A stretch of 64,000 bases of DNA from Laguncularia racemosa (Eukaryota; Streptophyta; Magnoliopsida; Myrtales; Combretaceae). Under the pieces are notes generated by a model that was not told the origin of the DNA, did no database searches, and saw nothing but the letters and a program-made list of their open reading frames with translations. A program made the translations under genes and the position numbers. Of this stretch, positions 47,469 to 60,288 are shown one piece after another. How positions within the stretch are numbered: position 1 is the first letter of the stretch; the number at the start of each line of letters is the position of its first letter. The stretch covers positions 2,046,001 through 2,110,000 of the forward strand of contig JBBMOL010000101.1 in NCBI GenBank assembly GCA_037954665.1. The letters run 5' to 3'.

Positions 47469-47625
47469 GCCTTTTCAAAAGTGGGCTAGCCATATAGCAA
47501 TTTTCTCCAATATGTTTAAAGGACCTTTAATTACTTGTATATGTCCTTTTTATTTTATTATTTACCTTTGTAATTTTTTTTTTTGTAAATAGTGGTACTA
47601 ACCAGGTTTTGAGTGATGCATGTCG
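47469..47625 (+). mobile_element. Relic C leader, first part (target of element B)
   Basis: Leader sequence continues from the primer-binding-site relic to the insertion point of B. It contains GTGGGCTAGCCATATAG, which parallels GTGGGCTAGCTACTTAA in relic D. The leader resumes at 62363. Confidence 0.5.
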
Positions 47626-47630
47626 AGTCT
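47626..47630. repeat. Target-site duplication of element B (left)
   Basis: ATGCA here matches 62358-62362, on the other side of the element. Confidence 0.9.
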
Positions 47631-49692
47631 AATTTTTTATTTCCCATTCCTAATATGATCTATACTAGACCCTATGCTCATCTAATATAGATCCTCGACT
47701 TGAGTTAGGAATTTCATTTTATTTTGGAGTCGCCACCCAACTGTAGTTGGGAAAGATTGAATTAGGACGAATTGAGCAGATCAATCCTAATTTGGACCAC
47801 TAGTCAACGTGAATTCCTCTTTTCGTTTTTGTGAAAAGAGAAAAGGGAAAACCAGAGTTTTTGAGTTCGGAGGCTAACCTATTAAAACCTTAAGGTTACC
47901 ACCATAATCTCCTAAAATCTAAACCTTATCCGAAATTTCTTTTATTTATTTTTTTTTCTTTTTATTTTATTCTTGAATAACCTATTATGAGAAAATGATT
48001 CTCATTCTTTTTAGGGTTGCCCCAAATGAGTGCTTACGTACCTGCTATTCAGGATCAAACGTGCCATAGTTCGCTTTTCCTGAAAAACTTTAGTGTGTTT
48101 GTGAATTTTAATTATGAAATTTCTTTTTATTTATGTTTTTACCATTTTAGGATTTTTCTAAAAAAAATCTAAGCCTAAGCTTGATAATTTGATTTTTTGA
48201 AAATAATAATTATTTTAAGAAAAAACCAATTTTGGATTTATTTAAGGAAATGATTTTTCTAAGTGATAAAAATTTCATTTTTCTATTTTTCAACTCATTT
48301 ATACTATTATAAATTTTTATTGATTTTTATGAATTTTTATAATTTTTTATTAATTTTTTTATAATTTTTATGAACTCTTATGAATTTTCATAATTTTTAT
48401 AATTTTTATTGAAAATTTTTCTCCTAGATTTTTTATCTATCCTATTCTAAAATCTAATTTTTTATTATTATTCTTTTCTAATATTTTTTTTATTTTCTTT
48501 ATAAATTTTCACATTTTTACTATTTATGATTATAATTATTATTTTTATTTTATTATTCATCCTAAATCAAATCTTAAAAAAAGAATAATCTAAATTCTAA
48601 CATTTTTTCTATTTCTGAATTATAAATAAAAAATAAGTAAATAAATAAATTCGAAATAAATAAAATAGATAAATAAATAAATAAATAAAAATCAGAAAAT
48701 CTAACTTACCTGGATCCGGGTCGAAGCGCGGGTCGAGTCGGATCGGGTCGAAGCGGGTCGGTCGGGTTGATCGGACACGGCGGTTGGGAGTGCTCATTGA
48801 CGGCATTCCGGCGGCCTTTTGAAGCGATTGAGGTGTCGATTCCTAGGTTTTCGGGGGTGGGGAACTCAACTGTGGTGGTGGATTTCTCCAACAACGCCTC
48901 CTGGTGGCAGCTAGACGCTTGATCAGTGGTCGCGGCTTGAAGAACTCCAGCGAGGCTTCGATTATCTCTTTTTTCTCTCTTTTTCTCACTTTTGATCTGT
49001 GCTTCTGCTTCTCCACTTCATCCTCTATTTATAGGTGCAAGAAATCGAGCTAGATAAGCTCGGATTTCCACCGAATGAAGCAAATCGGATTTGCGGTTAA
49101 GAACCCATCTCCGATTTGTGCAAATCCATTGATTTATTGCGATTTGATTCCAATTGGATGATGTTTATCTTATTTCTGTTGAAGATCTGTTGGATTTGTG
49201 CAAAAAATCAAATCAAAACGGCCGAAATTCGGATTTTTCTCCTTGTCGACGATCTCGGACGAGGGTTGAAGATGATCACGTGCCCGGCATGTGCGTTCGC
49301 TCTAGCCAATTGACTGCTGACACATGTCCCAGGTAGAGAAAAAAATTACAAAACGCGAATTCTGCTTCCCCCACGTTTTGAACCCTTAATCGAGCCCTCC
49401 CGCGCGCGCCTTAGGCCATGGTCCGGACTAGCTGGGCTAGCCCACTTTCGCGATTTTATTATTTTCGCAATTTGCAAATATATGCAATGTGATTTTTTTA
49501 TTTTTTTGTATTTTTTGAAATTTCAAAAATTTGTAAAAATTATTTATCCATTTTTATTGCCATTTCTGCAATTATTTTCCAAAATTGATGTATTTTTCCT
49601 ATTTTTGCTAAATTAGAAAAAAAATGAAAAAAATTGGAAATTAATTATTGTTGATTATTATTGATCATTAGGGCAAAAATGGAGTGTTTACA
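47631..49692 (-). repeat. 3' LTR of element B
   Basis: Read on the plus strand it runs TGTCGAGTCTAATTTTT to GGGCAAAAATGGAGTGTTTACA. It contains the TATA box (reverse complement at 49025-49034), the splice donor (reverse complement of CAG|GTAAGT near 48706-48713) and a GC-rich block before it. The length is 2062 bp. Confidence 0.95.
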
Positions 49693-49707
49693 GTTGCCCC
49701 TCTTTGT
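49693..49707 (-). promoter_or_regulatory. Polypurine tract of element B
   Basis: On the minus strand ACAAAGAGGGGCAAC abuts the 3' LTR, matching element A. Confidence 0.8.
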
Positions 49708-49899
49708 AGTAAAGTTTGAAAAACTTAACTACAAAGACAAGAAAGACGCAATTTTTGGCCTCCTGATTGAATGGATAACGCCTTGGTTTGGCTGGTTATC
49801 TGGAATTTGGTCTCTAGTAGGAAAATGCTCCATGAGCTAATAATCCCACGAGTGTTTCATGATGGTTAGTACTGCTTAGGAAATGGTCCTAACAATCTA

Positions 49900-50935
49900 G
49901 AATAACGTATCATTCCAAAAAGTGCTCTATGGGCTGACTAATTAGCGATAGGAACAATCTCAAGAATTGTCTAGGAGTGTGTTATTATAAGTGGAATATC
50001 TGATGATAGGAAGCGTTTTATCGGACTAGAAACCTTGAAGAGAAGATTGTCTTAGGAAGCGCTCTTATGAGTTGGCCACCTGTCAACAGAAGCGTCTGAC
50101 TAGACTAGCGACTGTTTGGGAAAATACCTTCGAAGAGTGCTCTTATGAGTTGACTAATCGGTTATCGATAATTTGAAAAGTGCTGCTACGAGCTGACTAA
50201 TTGATAGAGTCAAAAAGTGATCCTCTAAGCTAACTGATCGATAGATTCGAAAAGTGCTCCTTTAAGCTAACTGATCGATAGATTCGAAAAGTGCTCCTCT
50301 GAGCTGACTGATCGATAAATTCGAAAAGTGCTCCTCTAAGCTAACTGGTCGATAGATTCGAAAAGTGCTCCTCTAAGCTAACTAATCAATAGATTTGAAA
50401 AGTGCTCATATGAGCTAACTTCAAGAAAAGGTGTCTAGGAAAGTGCCCCTTCGTAGGCTAATTAACCTATAGCGAGAGGACATGCCTAAAAAAAGGTGCC
50501 CTTATGGGCTGACATTTTTGATGGGGTGTTTGGGAAAGTGCCCCATTGTGGGCTGACTAACCTATAGCAGGAAGTGTCTTCTTAGACTCACGACCTTGGG
50601 GAAGCAATGTTTCGAAAGGTACCTCTACAGGCTGACCTTAGGAAGAGATATTTAGGGAAGTGCCCCATTGTGGGCTGACTAACCTAAGGGGAGAAACGTC
50701 TCAAAAAGTGCCCTTATGGGCTAACCCTAAGAGAGAATGTTTAGGGAAGTGCCCCAATGTGGGCTGACTAACCTATAACAAAATATCTCGAAAGGTACCC
50801 CTATGGGCTAACCTCAAGAGAGGATATCTAGGAAAGTGCCCCATTATGGGCTGACTAACCTTTTCAAGGGGATGTTTAGACAGGTGCCCTATTATGGGCT
50901 GACTAATCTTATGCTTTTGAACATGCTTCTACTAA
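49900..50935 (-). repeat. Tandem repeat arrays in the element B 3' UTR
   Basis: Two arrays lie side by side. At about 50150-50420 a 37-bp unit (GATAGATTCGAAAAGTGCTC plus CTCTAAGCTAACTGATC) repeats about six times. At about 50420-50930 longer units built on GTGCCCCATTGTGGGCTGAC, with intervening AAAAGTGCCCTTATGGGCT, repeat irregularly. Both are related to the array in A (on the other strand, GTCAGCCCA...GGGGCACT) but have a different period and sequence. Confidence 0.8.
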
Positions 50936-51419
50936 CTGGGTAAAATGATTTGATGTTTTCATGATATGTAGATGATAATTATTTATATGTTTGCCAATTT
51001 ATCGTGGATAGCAACCAAACAACCGAACTTTCGTGTTGGTTTGCTCCCGCTTTGCTTACTCTTCCTTTAACACAGGGTTGAAGATCTTGATGTGCTTGAA
51101 GATCTTGATGTGCTTCCTTTCTTGTGCGCATGGCTCTTTTGACGGTAGTGTTATCCTACTAATGTACCAGGTTTTAATGCTCAAAAGTAGATAGAATTAT
51201 ATTACAAAATTTATTGAGATTCATTATCATTTTAGTGTTTATCATTCATTGGTGAAGTGATGGGTAATGTGTTTAGGAATGTTTGTTGTAATCGATTGGT
51301 TGGAATTATTGACCATTCAGAGACATTAACTTTGCTTGTAAAAAATGAAAAATGGACTCAACGAAATTTGTATTGAATATTGGCTTTCGTAAACATCGGC
51401 AAAATTTCAATTCCCTTGC
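50936..51419 (-). mobile_element. Element B 3' untranslated region, unique part
   Basis: This is the counterpart of 41923-42419 in A. It contains an imperfect local duplication (GAAGATCTTGATGTGCTT twice near 51076-51115). No coding frame is present. Confidence 0.55.
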
Positions 51420-54400
51420 CTAAGGATAGTACATCTTCACAGCATCTGCATTAATGGGGTCTCTCAATTCTGGACCATCCATTTGAGTCAATATCAAAGC
51501 GCCTCCTGACAATACCTTCTTCACCACATAGAGACCCTCATAGTTCGGGGTGAATTTCCCTCTGGAATCTTGGGCATTCGGGAGAACTTTTTTTAGTACC
51601 AAGTCTCCTTCCTTGAAGCATCAAGGCCTCATTTTCTTGTTAAATGCTCGGGCCATCCTTTGTTGGTAACACTTGCCGTGACATAGTGTAGTGAGTCTTT
51701 TTTCATCAATCAGATTCAACTGATCAAGCCTCTTCTTTACCTAATTTGATTCAGTTAACTGAGTTTCTGATAGAATTCTGAATGATGGTATTTCGACCTC
51801 GACTGGTAGCACTGCCTCGGTACCATATACCAATGAATATGGGGTAGCTCTAGTAGATGTTCTTATTGAGGTCCTATAAGCCGTGAGAGCAAACGGCAAC
51901 ATCTCGTGCCAATCTTTGTAAGTAGTTGTCATTTTTTCGATGATCTTTTTGATATTCTTGTTAGCTGCTTCTACTGCCCCCTTCATCTGAGGTCGGTAGG
52001 GAGTTGAATTTCTATGGTTTATGTGGAATTGTTGACATAAACCTGTCATCGATTTGTTATTAAGATTGGTACCGTTGTCAGTGATGATGGACTCAGGAAC
52101 TCCATATCGAGCTATTATGTCCCTCTTCAAGAATCGGACTATTACCTCTTTGGTGACATTGGTATATGATGAAGCTTCTACTCATTTAGTGAAGTAATCA
52201 ATGGCTACCAATATAAACTTGTGGCCATTGGATGTTGTCGGAGTGATTGGGCCGATTATGTCGATTCCCCACATGGAGAAAGGCCATGGTGCTGGCAACA
52301 AGTGCAACTCGTTGGGTGGAGCATTTATCCGATTTGCGTACACTTGACACAAATGACAGTGCTTGACATATTTTATGCAATCTGATTCCATGGTTAGCCA
52401 ATAGTATCCCAACCTCATGATTTTTCGGGCCAACATGTAGCCATTCATATGAGGTCCACATACCCCTTCATGTACTTCTTTCATCAGTTTGCATGCTTCA
52501 TTTTTATCCACACATCTTAGCAAGGTGGTATCAGATGATCTTTTGTAAAGTATAGACCCACTTAATAAGAAATGACTTGCTAACCTTCTGAGTGTTCTCT
52601 GGTCATTTTTGCTAGCCATTTCGGGGTATTTGCTTTCTTGAAGAAAAGTTTTGATGTCGTGATACCAGGGCTTGTCATCTTGTGCTTTTTCAATTGCTAA
52701 ACAATAGGCGAGCTGATTTTCGATGTCTATTTTTAATGGTTGGACTTCAGCTCCCCCTGTTATCTGAATCATAGATGCTAGTGTGGCGAGTGCATCTACA
52801 AACTGATTTTGAGTTCTTGGGACGTATGTGAAAGTGATTGCCTCGAATTCTTCGATTAACTCTGTCAAATGTTGATGGTATGGTACCAACTTGAGGTCTT
52901 TAGTCTTATATTCCCCTCTTGTATGTAATATGATAAGTGATGAATCTCCGTATACTTCTAATTCACGGATTTCCATGTGGCAAGCCATTTTGAGGCCGAA
53001 GATGCACGCCTCATATTCCGCGATATTATTGGTATATGGAAATGTGAGTCTTGTTGCTGAAGGGAATTGTGTTCCGTCTGGGCATATCAACACTGCCCCG
53101 ATCCCACAACTGAATACATTGGCAGCTCCGTCGAAGAACATTTTCCATTTAGGGTTCTACTCTATCCCACAATCTTCTATTGATGTACCTTCTACTGCTA
53201 ATATATTTTCATCAGGGAATTGGGCTTATAGTTCTTGGGAATCACCCTCAACTGGGTGTTCTACTAATTGGTTGGCTAAAGATTGCCCTTTCATTGAGTT
53301 TTGATTTATGTATGTGATATCAAACTCCGATAAGAGCATTTGCCATTTAGAAATTCTCCCTATCAAAACGGGCTTCTCTGCCAAGTACTTTAGGGAATCA
53401 TGTCTTGTCAGCAACTTAATATGATAGTAAAGGGTGTATTGCCTTAACTGGTGCATGACCCAGATCAGAGCACAGCAAGTCTTCTCTACTTCTGAATACC
53501 TTTGTTCCCCGTCTGTGAATTTTTTGCTCAAATAATATATGGAACGCTCTCTTCCCTCTTCATCTTTTTGCCCCAACACGCATCCTATGGATTTAGGGAG
53601 TATCGTGAGGTATAAGAATAAGGGCTTCCCTTGCTTTGGGACATCAAGACCGGAGGTTTTATGAGATATTCTTTGATCGTCCTGAATGCTTCTTCGCATT
53701 CGTCATCCCATTCTACTGCGGCATTCTTTTTCAACAGACGGAATAGTGGACGGTACTCATCTGTGAGCTGTGAGATAAAACAAGCTATGTAATTTAACTT
53801 TCCCAGCAAACCTCTTACTTCTTTAACAGTGTGTGGGGAAGGTAGCTCTAGTATAGATTTTACTTTGTCAGGGTCGATTTTAATGCTTTCCCGGCTTATG
53901 ACAAACCCTAACAATTTGCCCGTTGTGACCTCGAAAGTACACTTCTCCGGATTTAACTTGAGCTGGAAATTTCTCAATCGCTTAAACAACTTTCTCAGGA
54001 TATCTGTATGGCTCTCTTCTTCTTTAGACTTAGCTATCATGTCGTCGACATATACTTCGACTTCTCGATGCATCATGTCATGAAGTATCACGACCATGGC
54101 TTTCTGATATGTTGTCCCGGCGTTTTTTAAGCCGAAGGGCATGACTTTATAACAGAAAGTCCCCTATGTTGAGATGAAAGTCGTCTTGGTTTTATCTTCT
54201 TTAGCCATTTTTATCTGGTTATATCCTGAGAAACCGTCCATAAATGAGAAAAGATGGTTTCCTGCAGTGTTGTCCACTAGAACATCAATGTGAGGTAGGG
54301 GGAAGTTATCCTTTGGCGTAGCTTGGTTTAAGTCCCGGAAGTCTATGTATACGCGTACTTTTCCATTCTTTTTCATAACGGGGACTATATTCGCTACCCA

Positions 54401-54878
54401 TTCTAGGTAATCGGACACTTCGATGAACCCTACTTCTAGCAGTTTCTTGACTTCCTCTTTAATCTTTAGTAAGATGTCAGGCCTAAACCTTCTCAATTTC
54501 TGTTTTTTAGGTTTGACATCTTCCCTTGTGAGAAGTTTGTGAACTACTATTGATTGGTCTAGTCCTGGCATGTCACCATATGACCAGGCGAACACATCTG
54601 CATACTCAGTTAACAGCTCGGTCATCTCATGTTTTTGCTCGGCACTCAAATTGGTCCCGATCTTGAGGTTTTTAGGTTTCTCAATGCTTCCTAGATTTAC
54701 TGTCTCTACCGGCTCATCGATTGAAATTCCGCTTTGTTCATGTTTTTGCCAATTTTCTTGTATTATTTCGTGGTCAAGGATATCGCCTCTAACAACTGAC
54801 CCAGCAGCGTTGGAAACGATATCAGCGTTTTTATTTTCTACCCGCGCGAAATGTCCCTAATGTTCGATGGTAGGAGAT
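51420..54878 (-). pseudogene. pol: Element B pol: RT, RNase H, second RNase H, integrase, broken
   Basis: RT has FSFMDGFSGYNQIKM and YVDD (54041-54052). The second RNase H (52,760-53,160) keeps all four acidic positions: FFDGAA, NIAEYEAC, VYGDSSL and FVDALAT. Integrase follows with CIKYVKHCHLCQ, MWGIDIIGPI, SIITDNGTNL and GAVEAANKN and ends KMYYP at 51420. Stops stand at 54164, 53226, 53157, 52182, 51741 and 51621. Where A retains a sense codon they are mostly TGG, CAG or CGN codons changed to stops. A 1-base loss near 53645 shifts the frame within RNase H. Apart from these, integrase and the second RNase H are in one frame and better preserved than in A. Confidence 0.9.
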
Positions 54879-54994
54879 TTGGGTGAAGTAAAATGAAAGC
54901 AGATATATATAAGTAAGACAAACTGTAATTTCTTGAATTATAAAGAAGTCTCAATAAAAATTGTTTAACAATCGTTCTCTATCCTTGAGCTGAC
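54879..54994 (-). other. Candidate PR-RT intron of element B, acceptor mutated
   Basis: The donor CGCTAG|GTCAGC is conserved with A. At the acceptor the sequence is CACCCAA|ATCTCC where A has ACTCAG|ATCTCC, so the AG is lost. The length is 116 nt, as in A. Confidence 0.6.
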
Positions 54995-57900
54995 CTAGCG
55001 CTATTAATAGGATAACATAACCAATTATTGAGTGTTGAATGCTATTTGGACGTGCGAAGGTTGGACTCCCATTACTGACGTCATCTTCGCTTATCCTTGG
55101 CTCTTGAATGATAGTTGCTTGTCTGAAAGATTGCTTGAGGGGTGGAATGCGCATTGAGGTGTTGCTTGGCTTCTCTTTCATCCTACCTTTGACACCTCTA
55201 GCTTGCGCTTCTTCCCGGGCTGTAGGAACGTACCCAAGTCCAAACGTCCATTGCTGCCCCTCCTTGAACTGATGGCCTTCCTTGTTGGTCACCATATTCA
55301 CCTCATTGAATATCTGGAAACCAAGGTCTTCGGAACCATCATCCCCAATGTATGGTATGGCAGTTTCTTTGTAGATGGCATAATCCTGCTCGCCCAACAC
55401 AGTGACTATCTGCCCATTTACAATGAATTTGACCCTTTAATGGAGACTGGAGGGTATGGCTCCGGTAGTATGTATTTAGGGCCTTCCCAAAAGTAGGTTG
55501 AAAGATCTTGGGATGTCGAGGACTTGAAAGGATATGTAGAACACTTGCGAGTCAATCTCCACTGGCAAGTTTATCTCTCCTACTATGTCTCTTTTTGACC
55601 CGTCAAAAGCCCTGACCACCGTCGAGCCGGGTTTAATATTGCTTGGATCAACCCCCAATAAGTTGAGGGTAGCCAATGGGCAAACATTGAGAGACGACCT
55701 GTTGTCGATGAGTACTCGGGAGACAATCGTGTCGTTGCACTTCACCACTATGAATAGTGGTTTTGTATGTTGGTCTCCATCTTCTCCTAACTCTTCAGGG
55801 GAGAAAGATATCTGGTCCATGGTGAAAATAGAATCCGCCACATGACTTATTTTATCTGTAGCAATGCCTTTTGGTACCTGGATCTGTTTGAGCACTTTGA
55901 AGAGTGCTTCCTTATGGGGCTCAGAGGCTGTAAAGAGGCCCATGAGTGATATTTGTGCTGGAACTTTGTTTAGTTGTTCCATGATCTTATATTCACTCGC
56001 TTTGACCATTTTTGTAAATGTAGCGAGCCCCTCTTCTTCTTCCTCTCCTTTCTCTGTGTTGGGCTCTTCAGTTGAGATTTTATATTTCAGGTCATATACC
56101 CTCCCAGATCAGGTGATTCCTCCCACCATAGGGGGTCGCTCTTGCTTGAGGGTCTGATAATCAAACGGTGCGGCCTTATACCTCTCTGCAGGTATTAGGA
56201 CATTGAACACATATCTCTTCTTCGGGATTTGTATCTCATCTGACTGTCCCTCGTAGCATTTTATGACTCTTGGCTTTTGATTTGAATTGATCATGTTTAC
56301 AGATTTCTTCCCTTCCTTTGGCGGGTTGTCCTCTTTTTCAAACTCGGGCCCCCATCCGCTGGGCGGCCCATATACGGTTGGGGTATAAGAATAGTTCACC
56401 AGGTATTCAAATCTCTCATGTGATTCTCCTAAGGTGCCGATTGTTGGGTCTCCGACTAACCATCTCTTTTTGATATGTGACTTGGGGGTTTTCTCTGGGG
56501 CTTGATGGGAATGCCATTTCTGTTGGTCCATTGCCTTCTGCTTGGAGGATTCTTTGGCAGTCGACTCTTCAGATGTGATCATATTGATGGTGGGCTTATG
56601 ATTAGGCAGCGGATTGGTGTTGACATTGGGTATTGGGGTGTTAACAAAATCCAGCTGCACAATCCTGGCGTCGATCAAATCTTGGATTTTGTGTCGGAGC
56701 CTCCAGCATCTGTCTGTAGAATGCCCCTCTTGGCCCATATGATAGTCACATTTGAGGCTTGAGTCGAAGTTTCTTGGCTTGTACCGATCGTTTGGGATTT
56801 CAAAGTTGATCAAATTATCCGCCCGCAGCCGAGCAAAGACCTGGCTGAGTGGGATCGGAATTGGAGTGAACTGTCTCGGGACCCTGGTAGCCTGGGCGTG
56901 ATTTGCCGTGGAGTGTTGGGTTGGGGTACTCGTGGTCTGGAATGTCACACGAGTTCCAGCTTTGTTTGCTTTACTGGAGTTGACTGTGCTGACGGTAGAC
57001 TCCTTGGCTTTGTTACCTCCCAAGGGCCTTTGTGATGGTGTGACCCTAGGAGGATCCATTGTTTAGAGTCTGCTTGTGGTGATGGCACTTTCAATCCGAC
57101 ACCCTGCAGCTACTACTTCTGCAAAACTGGATGATGTCTAGCCCACCAGATGTGAGAAGTAGGTCTTATCTAGAGTGTTGACGAATATAGATGTCAACTC
57201 TTTATCAGAAATTGGGGTTGCTACCCTGGCAGCTTGAGCTCTCCAACACTGAGCATACTCTTTAAAAGGCTCAGCGTGTCTCTTTCAAAGACTCCCTAGA
57301 TCAATCACTGAGGGGGCAACTTCGATATTAAACTTGTATTGGTCATAAAATGCCCGGGCAAGCCTTTCCCAGGTGTTGACTTGATTGAAATCCAGGTGGG
57401 CATACCAGACTAATGCGAGACCTGTAAGGCTATCCTGGAATGTCTGGATCATCAGTTAGTCATATTGAGCATACTTGCTCATTTTCTGGGCATATAGCCT
57501 CATGTGCATTTTGGGGCATCCAGTACCGTCATACTTCTCAAATTCCGGGGTCTTGAATTTATCAGGGTACACCTCTTCCCCATATACTGGTAGACTGGTG
57601 ATTCCGGCTTGCTCGAAACCATCAGGCCCCTCTATTGTTTTCATCTTGTCAGCTAGCTGTTGGAAGAGTCTTTTTTCCATCTCTTTTTGTCTCTCCTCCA
57701 TCTCTTTTTTCAAGTCATTAGAGGTTGGACCCTGGTTGATTCTCGGCTCATACTCAAAGGTCGGGTTGAGATGGGAATTGATTTCCTCATATTCTGGAGG
57801 CTGCCCCTCCACTGCCTTTCCTTTTCTAGCCCCTGAATGTTCTTCTTGAGTCGGCTGGGTGGTGCGAATGAAGCCAATGCTTTCAGTCAAGAGGTGGACT

Positions 57901-58001
57901 TGTGCAGCTAACTACTGGACCGTTTGTTTTAGGGATACGATCCTAGAGTCTGAAGTAGCGTCAGCACTTGTGTTGTTGCGGTTGTCACCACTGTTTGCCA
58001 T
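54995..58001 (-). pseudogene. gag-pro: Element B gag-protease, broken
   Basis: Gag starts at 58001 (ATG, MANSGDN). The knuckle-like CDYHMGQEGHSTDRCW and the proline-rich linker align with A. Protease shows VLIDNRSSLNVCPL, in which the residue after Asn is Arg instead of Gly, a change beside the catalytic Asp. Gag and protease share one frame, with stops near 57907, at 57456 and several between 57400 and 57060, and a TGA at about 56109 separating gag from protease. A 1-base loss near 55035 shifts the last codons before the intron donor. The stop at 57456 is in the same place as the one at 35877 in A. Confidence 0.85.
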
Positions 58002-58250
58002 TTTTGTTCTTAAACGTGTGCAAATTGGGCTTCTGGGAGGGTTCGGTTGTTTGGGAGCTATTTTGATTCCTAGCACGCATTTTTTTCTTTTTAGTATAAT
58101 GTATGCAAATGTGATGCATGTGTCACACGGATGCTAAAACAAAAAGGGGCCAAAAATTGATTGATGATGTAATATTGAAACTTTATTTTTATTAATATTG
58201 GAAACTTTGGAGTTCGATACTTGAAAAAAATGAAAGAGTACAATGATAAT

Positions 58251-59776
58251 CTATTTTCTAGCTTTCTTGGTCTTCTGTTGCGAAGACTCAGGTTTCCCAT
58301 TGATGACGGCTTCTAATTCCTTGATTTTGGCTTGGGTCTTCTCCAGTTAAACTTTCAAGGCTTTATTTCTCTGGTCGGATTCCTTGAATCGACCTCTCCA
58401 GATATCCTTTTTATAATATGCAGCTTCAAAATATACTTCCATCCGAGCCTTGACCTGCTTTAGGTAGATTTCCAGCTCTGAATTTACCTTGTCTGGCTTA
58501 GGTTGGGTGACATCTGGGACCCGGTATGCTCTTTCCCCTGTCTGGTACAGCTGGTGGATCACGAACTCCCTAGTGGCTCGATGTTTGCCCACTTCGCCAT
58601 CTAGCTCTCCGAGGTCTACATTCGGGCTCTCGATTCTGGCTTCCCAAAGTGCTTTGACCTTTGCCGGCTTAGCAAATTTCTCAGCTACTAATAACTTCGG
58701 ATCTTGGTACTCGAATGTGACTGCCTCCAGTGAGGGCTGATAAACTATGTCTTGAATAGTACCGAACTGGCGGACCACTGAGTTGGGATGATAACCTATA
58801 CATCCGCTGATACCGATTAGAGGCACAGCTTGAAAGTTACTGCAGGTTAAAATAACTTTGTTGCAGCAACTCCATCTGGCTGTCCACAAAATGTCATTGG
58901 TACTGAAACTTCTAAGCACTTCTACCTAACTATGGCTGGTAAGGTCATCGGGTAGCTTTATCTTCTCTATGCATAAGTCTACGAGGTCCACTTGTTGAGC
59001 TAAGGTTTTCCGGACCATGTTCAGCCCAAAACACTTGAGGTGGCTTACAAACCATATCGGTATAAGGTTGATATTTGAGCGGAGGATCCCGTGGCCTTTT
59101 TTCTTGACAAAGTTTAAGTTCTGGATTTGTTCAGCCAATAGAGCCGAGATGTAAGATTTTCCTTCCAGGAATTGTGCCACCAATTCTGCAACTTGGTAGT
59201 GGACATAGAAAGTTCCGGTGGGGAAAAGTATGGTGGCGAAAACTGTTAGGATGAAAGCACTCACCCTTCTTTGTCTATAGGTCTTGGGGTCCCCACACAA
59301 TATGTCTTTCCTGTCCCCATTATCTTTCGGGCGATGAACCAGGCTTCCAACTCGTCCATCCATATGCAGTATCTGTTACAGTCTGCTAAGGCCTTGTTGA
59401 TTGCTGTTTTGCGGATACCCAGGAGTCTGCTGAAAGTACCGGCTGGCCCAGCCTCAAGATCTGGTACATAGACTTGGTTGGTTAGTGTTGGAGCCTGTAG
59501 TAGCTGGGTGTATTCTTCCAGAGTAGGAGTGATCTCATGTGGCCTGATGAAGAAAGCCGTGGGCTCTATTTCCCATAGATGGAGCATGGCCCGTACTAAG
59601 GGCAAGTTCATCTCCATCTTCATCAGTGAGAGGACGGGCTCTATTTTCTGCTGGATGAAGGCCTGCTCCTCTGGGTTGTATAGGGTGAACCAATGGTCCA
59701 GTACTAATTTCAGGTCCAGAGGTTTGCATACTCGGATTTCTTTGCGGAAGAGGTGGTCAACTGTGGAACTAGCCAT
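58251..59776 (-). pseudogene. Element B ORF1 (DUF7745-like protein), one frameshift and two stops
   Basis: The frame starts MASSTVDHLFRKEIRV at 59776 and contains ITPTLEEYTQLL, LEAWFIA, AFILTVFATILFP, WFVSHLKCFG and DILWTARWSCCNK. It also has VPLIGISGCIGYHPN and a charged C-terminal coiled-coil-like region ending QQKTKKARK. A frameshift lies near 59320 and stops at about 58923 and 58347. About 500 residues with the same length and start as in A support a real protein family. Function is unknown. Confidence 0.8.
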
Positions 59777-60266
59777 CTATTACAACAGAAATTTCCTAAT
59801 TACAACCAGAACTATGATAACACTACAGGGAAATATATCTGAACTCCATGAATAGAACAAAAATATTACATCATCAATCTATCGTCAGCCCATGACGTTA
59901 TGTATGCAAGTAGGTAGGTTCTAATAGGTTCCCAAACTCTATGGCCTCCCGCATTCTTGGAGAAATGGTTCTCAGGCCATATCGAAGCATTGGGTGGGGT
60001 AGCCTAATCGGTCCTGAACGGTGATCATATCACTTCGCCCGAAACCTACACAATGGCCCCCCGTCTTAGGGTCCTAAGACGGCCTGGGTTTGACCGTATC
60101 TATTCACACATTTAATGCATGCAGACTCAATAACTAAGGTAAATAGCTGAATCCTAATCTTTAGCTAAATCCCTGAAAGGTTAGCAATAATATAACAAAT
60201 CAAAAGACATTTCTTAGAAAGGAGCAATTCGAGGAGATCTAGGTGGCTAGCCTACTAGAGAATGTT
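59777..60266 (-). mobile_element. Leader of element B
   Basis: The segment between the primer-binding site and ORF1 carries the phrases shared with A, C and D (on the minus strand GATTAGGCTACCCCACCC, GAATGCGGGAGGCCATAG, ACCTACTTGCATACATAA). It is the intact counterpart of the part deleted in A. TTGTAATAG abuts the ORF1 ATG, a possible 3' splice site. Confidence 0.75.
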
Positions 60267-60285
60267 GTCCCCAGTGGAGTCGCCA
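60267..60285 (-). promoter_or_regulatory. Primer-binding site of element B (probably tRNA-Arg)
   Basis: On the minus strand TGGCGACTCCACTGGGGAC begins three bases after the LTR end. It is the complement of a tRNA 3' end finishing in CCA. Ogre elements are primed by tRNA-Arg, which fits, but I did not align it to a specific tRNA. Confidence 0.75.
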
Positions 60286-60288
60286 TCC

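Noticed and set aside
54570..57849. Plus-strand frames across element B gag and pol
   Set aside because: They are antisense shadows of the minus-strand gag-pro-pol. The same happens antisense in element A.
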